Source: an uncultured Prevotellaceae bacterium
GTDB lineage: Bacteria > Bacteroidota > Bacteroidia > Bacteroidales > Muribaculaceae
Direction: 5' to 3'
NCBI GenBank assembly: GCA_900318535.1
Contig: ONKU01000006.1
Coordinates: 1 to 64,000 of the forward strand
Length of the DNA stretch: 64,000 bases
Positions 34,061-43,300 of this stretch are shown in pieces. Under the pieces are notes generated by a model. It was not told the origin of the DNA, searched no databases, and was given only the letters and a program-made list of their open reading frames with translations. The first letter of the stretch is position 1; the number at the start of each line of letters is the position of its first letter. The translations under genes and the position numbers were made by a program.

Positions 34061-34085
34061 AAGTTTTCAGGCAATAGTAACCATA

Positions 34086-34113
34086 CTAACAACTAAGGAC
34101 TAAGGACTAACAA
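34086..34113. repeat. Four 7-bp tandem units before xerD
   Basis: CTAACAA, CTAAGGA, CTAAGGA, CTAACAA; ends 3 bases before the TTG start of xerD. Confidence 0.9.
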
Positions 34114-34116
34114 CTC

Positions 34117-35043
34117 TTGCGCGACATCACCGACATAGCGGACGTGAAACGTCAGTTTCTGGCTCATTTGACGCTGCAGAAAGGCATGAGCCAGAATACC
34201 GCCGTCGCCTACAGTGACGACGTGGACAAGCTCATCCGTTACCTTGCCGATGCCGGCGTGGGCATCGAACGTGCCACAACCGACGACCTGGAACGCTTCA
34301 TCTGCACCCTGCAGGACGTGGGCATCCAGCCACGGTCCCAAGCTCGCATCATCAGCGGCGTGAAAGGCTTCTACAGGTTCCTGCGCCAGGAGCATTTTAT
34401 GGATACCGACCCGACGGAACTGCTGCTCACGCCCAAAATCGGGCGCCACCTGCCCGAGGTGCTCACCATCGCCGAAATCGACGCCATGATAGCCGCCATC
34501 GACATGTCCAAGGCCGAAGGGCAGCGCAATCGCGCCATCATCGAGACGCTATACGGCTGCGGCCTGCGCGTGAGCGAGCTGGTGACGCTCAAGCTGTCCC
34601 AACTCTATCTCGAGGAGCATTATGTCGTCATCCAGGGCAAGGGCAACAAGCAGCGCGCCGTGCCCATCTCGCCCGTCGCCATCGAGCAGATCAACCTGTA
34701 CCTGGAGCAGACACGTTCCCATCAGGTCGCCCAACGGGGCAGCGAGGACATCCTGTTCCTGAACCGCCGCGGCGCGATGTTGACGCGACAGATGATTTTC
34801 CATATCGTCAAGCAGCTGTGTGAACTGGCCGGAGTGCGCAAGGTCATCAGTCCCCACACCCTGCGCCACAGTTTCGCCACCCACTTGCTCGAGGGCGGTG
34901 CCAACCTGCGCGCCATCCAGCAGATGCTGGGCCACGAGAGCATCACCACAACCGAGATCTACGTCCACATCGACCGCACCCGCCTGCGCGACGAAATCCT
35001 CCAGCACCACCCCCGCAATAAAACTTCCCAACAACAGAATTAG
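34117..35043 (+). CDS. xerD: Tyrosine recombinase XerD
   Basis: This 308-residue protein has an N-terminal SAM-like core-binding domain (about 8-100) and a C-terminal catalytic domain with all conserved residues: R151 (GLRVSE), K175 (GKGNK), H247 and R250 (PHTLRH), H273 (LGHES) and nucleophile Y282 (IYVH). It should resolve chromosome dimers with XerC at dif. The start is TTG at 34117; a GTG at 34144 is an alternative. It follows the 7-bp array and is probably outside the salvage function despite its place. Confidence 0.9.
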   Translation: MRDITDIADVKRQFLAHLTLQKGMSQNTAVAYSDDVDKLIRYLADAGVGIERATTDDLERFICTLQDVGIQPRSQARIISGVKGFYRFLRQEHFMDTDPTELLLTPKIGRHLPEVLTIAEIDAMIAAIDMSKAEGQRNRAIIETLYGCGLRVSELVTLKLSQLYLEEHYVVIQGKGNKQRAVPISPVAIEQINLYLEQTRSHQVAQRGSEDILFLNRRGAMLTRQMIFHIVKQLCELAGVRKVISPHTLRHSFATHLLEGGANLRAIQQMLGHESITTTEIYVHIDRTRLRDEILQHHPRNKTSQQQN

Positions 35044-35047
35044 CAGG

Positions 35048-36472
35048 TCATCCAACAAACAGATCGTTCATTGTTACCTGATAGATTACTTGGGATGCAT
35101 ACTCATTTTGGTATAGGCCGTAAGGAGTAATCCAAGTCATTAACACACCACTTCTATTCTTAGTTTCGCGAGTAAAAGCATCGATGCGATTTCTAACTTT
35201 CTCGTCCTCTTTAGCAGTGATGGTATATTGACCATAAGTATATTTAATTTCGCACAGGTTAACCAAATGGTCGGCACGTTCAATAATCATGTCAATCTGT
35301 GCGCGAGGATTAGATGTGTGACTGCGCCACGAGTAATATTCCACGGCAATTCTGGAAAGTCCCAACGCATGGCGTATTTGCGAAATATGTAGAACACAAA
35401 CATGTTCGAAGGCAAGCCCTTGCCATGTGTTGAGAGTCGGGGTATTCAGGTGTTGCTCCCAGTAATCCTCAGTAGTCAGTTTTTTAGAAAATGTCAACTG
35501 GAAAAGGGTAAACAAATCAACCAACTGATAGTAAGCATCTTTCACTTTCATTTTTCCATTGGCCTTTGTCACATACCGCCGGACTATATCACAATACACC
35601 AAGTCATTTAATTGCTTACTGAGCGTTCCGCTCGATGAAACATGCAATGCCCCAGCAATCTCTTGCCGAGTCAATCCTTGTTTATTCTTGCCCAAGAGTT
35701 CAACAATTCTGAGATAGGGCTCGGGGGACCTAAATAGTGAGGCATACAGGCGCTTGTATTCTTGACTTAGCTCAGCATTCTTGCGGAAGTATAGTCGATC
35801 TATATTTTGCGCCAGACTTTGCTTCTTTTCAAGCAGACTCAAGTAGTAAGGGATACCACCCAATACCATGTAAGTCTCAACAACTGCCTGCCGTGGCCAT
35901 TGTATGTTGCGGGCCTTGAGATAGGCTTCGGTTTCAGCCAGATTGAATTGGCGAAGGTAAATAACATGGGTCATGCGGTTGTGCAGACCACCATGATTAT
36001 CAATAATATTATTAATCATCCATGAAGTTGCCGAACCACACACAATCAGGATAACATCCTTGCGAAGCGATGCCCATGTGTTCCAAAAATGACCTAATGC
36101 CTGAACAAAGCCAGACTTAGGCGTGTCAAAGCATGGTAATTCGTCGATATAAATGACACATCTTCCTTTTCCCGACCGATGCTCAAGAGTCGATTTTAGA
36201 AATTCAAAAGCTTCCAACCAATTCCTGGGTTGCTCCCCCGCATAACCTGCCTGAATCAATGATCTGGTAAACGTGAACATTTCTTCCTCTCTACTACCAT
36301 CAATCATACCAGTCGCCGAGAAAGCAAAATGCCCTTCAAAAAATTGTTGTATCAGATAAGTCTTACCCACGCGACGACGACCATATACCGCCACAAACTC
36401 CGCACGTCCCGATTTGCTAATGTTTTGAAGTAACTGGAGTTCCTCTTTTCGACCAATAAAATCCGCATCCAT
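35048..36472 (-). CDS. AAA ATPase with DUF234 / PD-(D/E)XK-like C-terminus
   Basis: The 474-residue protein has a Walker A motif GRRRVGKTYL (31-40), Walker B CVIYIDELP, and a C-terminal DUF234 region with IDMIIERAD..LCEIKY, typical of a PD-(D/E)XK nuclease-like site. A winged-helix-like segment (LTRQEIAGALHVSSSGTLSKQL, about 270-290) separates them. It resembles the Archaeal-type ATPases (ArCHC/DUF234). The sequence is AT-richer than its neighbours. Upstream it has two 36-bp repeats, as the first ATPase has iterons. Function unknown; mobile or defence-related is plausible. Confidence 0.8.
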   Translation of the reverse strand: MDADFIGRKEELQLLQNISKSGRAEFVAVYGRRRVGKTYLIQQFFEGHFAFSATGMIDGSREEEMFTFTRSLIQAGYAGEQPRNWLEAFEFLKSTLEHRSGKGRCVIYIDELPCFDTPKSGFVQALGHFWNTWASLRKDVILIVCGSATSWMINNIIDNHGGLHNRMTHVIYLRQFNLAETEAYLKARNIQWPRQAVVETYMVLGGIPYYLSLLEKKQSLAQNIDRLYFRKNAELSQEYKRLYASLFRSPEPYLRIVELLGKNKQGLTRQEIAGALHVSSSGTLSKQLNDLVYCDIVRRYVTKANGKMKVKDAYYQLVDLFTLFQLTFSKKLTTEDYWEQHLNTPTLNTWQGLAFEHVCVLHISQIRHALGLSRIAVEYYSWRSHTSNPRAQIDMIIERADHLVNLCEIKYTYGQYTITAKEDEKVRNRIDAFTRETKNRSGVLMTWITPYGLYQNEYASQVIYQVTMNDLFVG

Positions 36473-36522
36473 ATCTAATTCAATGATTTAGTTGATGTGC
36501 AAAGATAATATCATTCTTTCGA

Positions 36523-36642
36523 ATATTTCGCCAAAACTAAGAAAAAAATCAAAATTTGGCGAAATATAGCATTCATAAATTCCCAAAACAGAAAAAATAA
36601 TTATGTTTTGGCGAAATATAATACTCATAAATCCCCAAAACA
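36523..36642. repeat. Upstream repeats of the DUF234-type ATPase
   Basis: Two direct 36-bp copies at 36555-36590 and 36607-36642, each beginning TTTGGCGAAATATA and ending CCCAAAACA, differ at about four positions. A third, inverted core lies at 36523-36537. Each copy can itself pair (TTTTGG with CCAAAA). No gene is seen from 36473 to 36768. Confidence 0.8.
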
Positions 36643-36736
36643 CAAACATGAACACCACTTCTGTCGATAGATACCCGCACGAGTGGATTGGATAAAAAAG
36701 GGGAAGTCTATTACCTTTAAATTCTGTTGTTTTTTG

Positions 36737-36744
36737 TAATTTTG
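36737..36744 (+). promoter_or_regulatory. -7 box of the CotH-dockerin gene
   Basis: TAATTTTG, 25 bases before the ATG at 36769. No clear -33 element. Confidence 0.5.
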
Positions 36745-36768
36745 CGGGACATAATAATAGATTGACAA

Positions 36769-38382
36769 ATGAAAAGACTGTTATTGCTTGCGATAGCGGT
36801 GCTGACCCTGGCTGGAACGGCCCGCGCCAACTCGTGGTGGGACAACTATCGCCCTGACAACCGCAACGTGAGACTCACGTCTACCAACCTGCCCATCGTG
36901 TGGATTGACGTGAACGGCAATTACATCGACCGTGACGAGCGCATCACGGCCCGCATGAAGATTATCCACAACGGAGCCGGCAGCCTCAACTATGCCGACA
37001 CGGTGGCCCATCCCGGGCAGACGATCGACTATGAAGGTTATGTGGCGCTGCGATATAGGGGCAGCTCGTCGTTCAGCATGAGCGACAAGAAGCCCTACTC
37101 CTTCCGCCCGTTGGACAAGCCGCTCGAGGAGGGTGGCGAGAAGAAGAAGGTCAAAATCCTGGGCATGGGCAAGGACAACAACTGGGCCCTGCTCGCCCCC
37201 TATGCCGACAAGAGCATGCTGCGCGACCTGCTGGCCTTTGAAGTGTCACGGCCGTGGATGGAATACACGCCCCAGGGCCGCTATTGCGAGCTGTTCCTGG
37301 ACGGCATCTATTATGGCGTGTACATCCTCACCGAGGTCGTTTCCCCCGGCAAACACCGCCTGAATCTGCCCGATCCGGGCGAACAGGGCGACACCATCAC
37401 CGGTGGCTACATCATGGAGGTGAACCGCACCGACGGCGAAGTGACCCACCGCTCCAAGTACCACCCCGTGAGCAGTTCGGGCACACCGTACAATAACCAG
37501 TACATCCATTTCCAGTACAAGTCGCCCGACTACGAGGACATGACGGCCGACCAGGTGAACTACATCAACGGGCGCATCGACCAGATGGAGCGAACCTTGT
37601 GGAATTACAGGCCCACGGGCGAGACCACCTATCGGGACTTCCTGGACATGCAGAATTTCGTCGATTACCAGCTCGCCATGGAGCTGGGTCACAACGTGGA
37701 CGGTTACCGCCTGAGCGGCAAGTTCTTCAAGCGCCGCGACAGCGAGGACGCGCGTTTCAAGATGGTCGTGTGGGACAACAACCTGTCCTATGGCAACGCC
37801 GACTACTATAACGCGTGGCGCACCGACTCCTGGATCTACAAGAACAACAACGTCCTCAACAATGCGGGCGACACCCAGCTGATTCCCTTCTGGTGGTACA
37901 AACTCAACACCGACCCCGAATTCACCGCCGCGCTCAAGAGCCGCTGGGCACAGTACCGACGCAACAACCTGCGCGAGGACCGCATCATGGCAACCGTGGA
38001 CTCGCTGGCCAACGAGCTGACCTCGCACGGCGCCGAACAGCGCAACAGTCAGGCTTGGCCCCGCTGGGGAGAGTATGTGTGGCCCAACTACTATATCGCC
38101 GACGACTACACCGACGAGATCTCCTGGCTCAAGCAGTGGCTGCACGACCGCATCGCATGGATGGACCAGCAGCTGGGCTTTGACCCCAATGCCAGCCTGC
38201 GTGGCGACGTGGATGGCGACGGCAACGTGACCATCAGCGACGTGACGGCCCTGATCGACTATCTGCTGAGCGCTGACGCCACCAGCATCGACACAGACGC
38301 CGCCGACTGCGACCAAGACGGCACCATCAGCATCAGCGACGTCACGGCTTTGATTGATTACCTCCTAGTGGGCCGTTGGTAA
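36769..38382 (+). CDS. Secreted CotH-family protein with C-terminal dockerin module
   Basis: The 537-residue protein has a signal peptide (about 1-20, ending ARA), the CotH kinase-like domain (about 85-430: LRYRGSSSFSMSDKKPY, YADKSMLRDLL, ELFLDGIYYGVYILTE, VVWDNNLSYGNAD), and a dockerin-type pair (about 478-537) with GDVDGDGNVTISDVTALIDYLL and DQDGTISISDVTALIDYLL. CotH proteins are atypical protein kinases in spore coats; Bacteroidetes homologues are of unknown substrate. The dockerin loops bind calcium and may attach the protein to a partner. One of three such genes here. Confidence 0.86.
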   Translation: MKRLLLLAIAVLTLAGTARANSWWDNYRPDNRNVRLTSTNLPIVWIDVNGNYIDRDERITARMKIIHNGAGSLNYADTVAHPGQTIDYEGYVALRYRGSSSFSMSDKKPYSFRPLDKPLEEGGEKKKVKILGMGKDNNWALLAPYADKSMLRDLLAFEVSRPWMEYTPQGRYCELFLDGIYYGVYILTEVVSPGKHRLNLPDPGEQGDTITGGYIMEVNRTDGEVTHRSKYHPVSSSGTPYNNQYIHFQYKSPDYEDMTADQVNYINGRIDQMERTLWNYRPTGETTYRDFLDMQNFVDYQLAMELGHNVDGYRLSGKFFKRRDSEDARFKMVVWDNNLSYGNADYYNAWRTDSWIYKNNNVLNNAGDTQLIPFWWYKLNTDPEFTAALKSRWAQYRRNNLREDRIMATVDSLANELTSHGAEQRNSQAWPRWGEYVWPNYYIADDYTDEISWLKQWLHDRIAWMDQQLGFDPNASLRGDVDGDGNVTISDVTALIDYLLSADATSIDTDAADCDQDGTISISDVTALIDYLLVGRW

Positions 38383-38418
38383 AACCAAGCTATTATACTA
38401 TTGAATTTCTAAAAACCG

Positions 38419-40101
38419 ATGATCAAAAATATAATCTGTCTTGTCATTCTGTTGGCAATGTGCCCCGTAACGGCACTGGCCCAACAACACGCCATCGAAA
38501 AAGCGCTCGATGACTATAACCGCACCCCTTCAGTAGAAACCGCCAACCGCTTTTTCGCCCTTCTCGACCAGGAAGAGTTCACCGAGGAAAAAATCCGGTT
38601 TTCGGCCCATGTGCCACCCGACTCGGTTCGCCAGCAGGTGTGGTACTGGGCTTCGGAGTGGTTCTATGACAAGCAGGATTATACCCAAAGCAAGGATTAT
38701 GGCCTCAAGGCCCTCAAGCTGTATCATGGCGCCAGCGACACCAAGGCCGATTGCCTGAATTTGCTGGGATGCATCTATGTGCGTCTGGGCGACTTCAAGA
38801 ATGCGGCAGCCTATGCCAAGCAATGCCTCAATATCGACATGGCCAGTGGCGATCATGACCGCATCTCATCGAGCATGAACACGCTGGCAGGCATCTACAT
38901 GGCCGCTCATCAAGCCGATGAGGCCGAGAAACTCATCGTCCAGGCCATCAACCATGCCGACCTGGCCAACAATCCTGCCCGCAAGGCCGTACTGCTGGGT
39001 ACGGCGTCCGAAATCTATCACTCACTGACCCAGGAGGAAAAAGCCCTCGACTATGCCCAGCAGGCCTATGATCTGGAACAGACTCTGGGGCGCAGCCTGC
39101 CTGCCGCCTACCGTCTGGATCAAAAGGCATCGGCCCTCATGGGGCTGAAGCGTTATGAAGAGGCCGAGAAGGCCCTGCGCGAGGCCATCCCCGTGATGCG
39201 CGAGCAAGGTGACCTGCACTCGCTGGCCATTGCGGCCAACCATCTGGGCACCTGCCTGATATGGCAGAAACGCAACGACGAGGCGTTCCCGTTTTTCCGC
39301 GAGGCCGCCGACCTGCTGGTCAAGATGGGTGACCCTGTCAATGAGATGTATTCCCGCCGCGGCTTGTGCCTGAGCCTGTGGGAAAGTGACCCCGACAGTG
39401 CCCGCAGCGAGTTGAACCGTTTCAATTTCCTCAAGGACTCGCTCTATACCAGCGAGTCGGCCGAGGCGCTGGCACGCCTCAATGCCGAGTTTGGCAACGA
39501 CCAGTTGACGATGGAGAATGAGCAAGTGCGCAACGCCCGCACACGCGACCGCATCATTGCCGTGGCACTGCTGTTGCTGCTTGCAGCGGCAGCATGGTGG
39601 GTCATCAGGCGACAGCGCCATCGTCAGCAGCAGCACATCAACAAGCTGGTGCGCGAGATTGAGCGATTGAAGGCCGAGAGCGAGGCGGCACGGGCTGCTA
39701 TGGCCAGCAGCCGAGCCGACATCAGCGATGTTGAAGAAGCCTTGCCCGACGACGAACCCGCTCCGACGATTATCGGTGTCACCGAGAATGAATTCCTCAC
39801 ACGCGTCATCGACTTTGTCAACGACCATCTCGAGCAGGGGGACTTCGGACTGGAGAATATGGCCGATCACTTCGCTATGAGCGTTTCCACACTGCGCCGA
39901 CGCCTGCAGGATGCCACTGGCGTTGCGCCCAAGTCCTATATCCAGGCCATACAGATGCAGCGCGCCTGCAACCTGCTCGACAGCGGCCTGCAGATTGCCG
40001 ATGTGGCCATGCAATGCGGCTTCACCGAGCCCGGCAGTTTCACCCGCACCTTCAAGCGAGTCCTCGGCCTTACCCCGTCTCAATACCGCACCCGGGCTTG
40101 A
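38419..40101 (+). CDS. Membrane-bound TPR sensor with AraC-type DNA-binding domain
   Basis: The 560-residue protein has a signal/anchor (about 1-22), TPR repeats over ~40-340 (e.g. DCLNLLGCIYVRLGDFKNAAAYAKQCLNI), one membrane helix at about 377-395 (VALLLLLAAAAWW), a coiled coil and then an AraC-type helix-turn-helix pair (about 455-560, FAMSVSTLRRRLQDATG and AMQCGFTEPGSFTRTFKRV). The periplasmic TPR part may sense a ligand and control transcription from the membrane. It sits directly before the LRR-dockerin gene, which has a palindrome in its promoter region. Confidence 0.85.
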   Translation: MIKNIICLVILLAMCPVTALAQQHAIEKALDDYNRTPSVETANRFFALLDQEEFTEEKIRFSAHVPPDSVRQQVWYWASEWFYDKQDYTQSKDYGLKALKLYHGASDTKADCLNLLGCIYVRLGDFKNAAAYAKQCLNIDMASGDHDRISSSMNTLAGIYMAAHQADEAEKLIVQAINHADLANNPARKAVLLGTASEIYHSLTQEEKALDYAQQAYDLEQTLGRSLPAAYRLDQKASALMGLKRYEEAEKALREAIPVMREQGDLHSLAIAANHLGTCLIWQKRNDEAFPFFREAADLLVKMGDPVNEMYSRRGLCLSLWESDPDSARSELNRFNFLKDSLYTSESAEALARLNAEFGNDQLTMENEQVRNARTRDRIIAVALLLLLAAAAWWVIRRQRHRQQQHINKLVREIERLKAESEAARAAMASSRADISDVEEALPDDEPAPTIIGVTENEFLTRVIDFVNDHLEQGDFGLENMADHFAMSVSTLRRRLQDATGVAPKSYIQAIQMQRACNLLDSGLQIADVAMQCGFTEPGSFTRTFKRVLGLTPSQYRTRA

Positions 40102-40216
40102 TGGATTTTAGAGCTCCACATTTTTGATGGATTAGAACACCATTTTTCTAATACAGACAAGGAGGCAAAAGTATATTTTTAATAAATTTCTGAGAAAAAA
40201 ATAGCCCTTTGCGTTG

Positions 40217-40252
40217 TTTTTGGTCAAAAATGTTCAGTTTTTTGACCAAAAA
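40217..40252. promoter_or_regulatory. 14-bp inverted repeat, candidate operator
   Basis: TTTTTGGTCAAAAA (40217-40230) and TTTTTGACCAAAAA (40239-40252) form a palindrome with 8-base spacer. It ends 6 bases before the -33 element of the LRR gene, a position typical for an activator. Confidence 0.65.
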
Positions 40253-40258
40253 TGTTAA

Positions 40259-40287
40259 TTGTATTCAATAATAATGTTGTAAATTTG
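40259..40287 (+). promoter_or_regulatory. Promoter of the BspA-LRR-dockerin gene
   Basis: TTG (40259-40261), 18 bases, TAAATTTG (40280-40287). It supports ATG 40336 as the start. Confidence 0.65.
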
Positions 40288-40335
40288 CGATATCGAAAAC
40301 AACAATTTTTATTAACTTTTAAATCCAATTGCGCT

Positions 40336-43300
40336 ATGAAAAAGATTCTACTGACATTCATGTTGGCCTTGATGGCCATCACTGCCCAAGCAGTGACCGA
40401 GTTCACGGTAGGCTCGCTCAAGTATTACATTGAGACCAATGGTGATGCCTACTGTAATGGTCTGGCGGCCTCGGCCGGCAATCCAACGACCATCACCATC
40501 CCCGGCCGTGTGACCTACAACGGCACGACCTACTATGTGACCAACATCGCGACCAACGCGTTCAAGAACAACACCACATTGAAACAAGTTCGTGTGGGTT
40601 GGGGTGTTAAACAGATCGGTTCAGCATCATTCATGGGCTGTACTGCCCTGGAGTATGTCTGGCTCCCCAGCAGCGTTAGTGTCATGTATAATCAAGCGTT
40701 CCAGGGCTGTACCTCAATGCTTCAATTCCAGATTGCGGCACCGACGCCTCCCATATTATACGGCGATAAAACGTTCTACAACATGAAGAAGTGTGATGTC
40801 GTTGTTGCCATGCAAAGCAACATTTCGGCCTATGGCAACTCCAGCCAATTTGTTGACGCCGACAAAAACGGCAGCATCAGTGCCGAGGGCTATGCCGCCA
40901 ACGACTTTATCAACAATGGCGTCGCTTGGGTGATTACCAACGATAATATCAAAGATATCAACGTCAATGTCACTATGGTTGGCATCAGCCCAACCCTCAC
41001 CTACTTGCCCATGACTTCTTCAACGACTGACTACACCAATGCCACTTATGGTAATGGGTCAAGTTTGAATTGCATTTGGACAGAGATTGCATCTTATGCC
41101 GCCGATGGCAGGACCGCCCTGAAGACAATCGGTCGCAGTGACTCGGGCTCTTACTTCAGGCTGAATAAGGTGGGGGCGCGTGCCTTCGAGGGCTGTACGG
41201 GGCTGACCGAGGTCAATATCTCGGCTGCTGAGATTGAGGAGTCTGCCTTCTACAACTGCACCAACCTGGCTACGGTCAACCTCTACCTCAAGAACAACGA
41301 GAGTTATGGTACGCAGAAGTTGGGAAATCTATGTTTTGCCAACACTGCCGTAACCAGTCAATACATTCCCTCATCCTTGACCAGTTATGGATATGGTGCA
41401 TTTGCCATGTGCAGCAACTTGAAAACGTTTTCTGTCTCGCCGTCAAACCAATATTTTAGTGCGTACGGCATACAAGGTAATTTAGCATTATATAGCAAGG
41501 GCACAACCTTCCTAACGCTCTATCAGCATCCTAATGCTCCTGTTTCACTTTATAATAATCAATACCTTTATATAAAGTATATCAATCCTTATGCATTTGC
41601 AGGTGTGGAGTACTCTATCACAATTCCTTCAGGTGTGACATCCATCGGCTCCTATGCGTTCTATCGTGCCAAATGCTATACCCTTCTCATTCCCAATTCG
41701 GTAACGTCATTCGCCACCACAACATTTGCCTACATGAAGGTCAATCGTCTGATTTTCAACAAGACAGACATACCCTCTTCACTCACTGGCAGTTCCACGT
41801 TCAACGGCGTGACCAATACTTCGGGCGGGACGTCCATCCGGCTGAGCGTACCCAGCGCATGTACCAACAAGTACCGCACCACTTCACCCTGGTCCACCAC
41901 ATTCACCACTGTTGACGAGAAGGCCTACGATACTCAAATATATGAGACTGATGGAACGGCTACCAATATCTATATCACTGTTATGAACTACAACAGTTAT
42001 ACCGATCCACTGGTACCAAATGTCACCTACCCTGGCCAATGCAAAATCGTTAGGGGTGATATGACCAACAGAACGGGATACCTCAACATCCCCAACTATT
42101 GGTTTAACAATAATTATAATAGCACTACGGCATTTGCCATCACCGAAATCGATCGCGAGGCATTCCGTGATATGACCGGTATCACCAAGGTACAAGGCGG
42201 TGAACGCATCACTAAGATCGGTGCCCTGGCATTTGCGGGCCTGACGGGCTGCACTCAGGGCTTCAACATCCCCAATCCTGTAGAGTTCGGTGACTCATCA
42301 CTGTTCAACTGCTGGACCCCGACCATCACGCTGGGCGACCGCCTGGAGCGCATTGGCAATGACGCTTTCCGCTACAGTGCGGTACGTCAGGTGCTCATGC
42401 CGCCCAGTGTCACCTCAATCGGCAAACGCTTCATCGCTGGTGACAACCAACTTGACACGTTGCGCCTCTCGCCCAACATCACCGAGATTCCCGACCAAGG
42501 CCTTGCATGGGTCAACACGCGCTACATTGTTATCCCCTACGGCGTGAAAAAAATTGGTACGCAGGCGTTTTTCAGTGACAAGGCGCTTATCGTCGACGGA
42601 CAATACCTCTATGAGACCAATTGCGAGAACGTGGTGGTCATCCCCAGTTCGGTCACCTATATTGACCCCGATGCGTTCAAATATGCCCGCCACCTGGATG
42701 CCATCTTCCTGAACTGCCCCTACGGCGCGTTCAAGACGACGAGCAAGAACAACTGGCAGCGTCGCACCGACTATAACGCCGACAACTGCTATGACTGGAG
42801 CGGCCACAAGTTGTATGTGCCCGTGGGACAGGTGCAGCAGTACCGCAACGACCCGGGCATCAAGGCCGCCTGGAACGAGAATAGCGACGTCAGCGCTGGC
42901 GCATTTGACTTCACGACGGGCAACGACTTCATGACCACGATGTACCGCATGACGGTGGTTAACCCCACGACCAAGACGGCCAAGTATGTCTATAACTGGG
43001 GCACTGGCAGTGCCTACATTAACGCGGTCAATACCAAGACCGACCACCTCACCGGCACCTCTTACACGATGGTCGAGATCGGTGACAGTTGCTGGGCCAA
43101 TCCCAATACTGTTTTTAAGCAAGTCAGTTTCTCAAGTTCCAGCACCATCACCCGCATCGGTGCCTACGCCTTCCAGAACTGCTCGGGCTTGAATATCGAG
43201 GTCAATGTACCCGAGTCCGTGAACGAAATCGGCAGGAATGCGTTCTATGGCTGCACCAATTTGCCCTCGGTGTTCCTGAACCGCACTGGCTTGACAGCCG

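Noticed and set aside
34117-35043. XerD as an integrase of a mobile element
   Set aside because: It has the typical XerD length and motifs, no flanking attachment-site repeat was seen, and its neighbours are ordinary genes.
37246-38316. A 356-codon minus-strand frame in the CotH-dockerin gene
   Set aside because: Antisense shadow of clear CotH and dockerin motifs.
39022-40083. A 353-codon minus-strand frame in the TPR-AraC gene
   Set aside because: Antisense shadow; the sense strand has TPR, membrane helix and AraC domains.
40252-40335. N-terminal extension of the BspA-LRR gene
   Set aside because: It would start upstream of the -7 box; ATG 40336 gives a good signal peptide.
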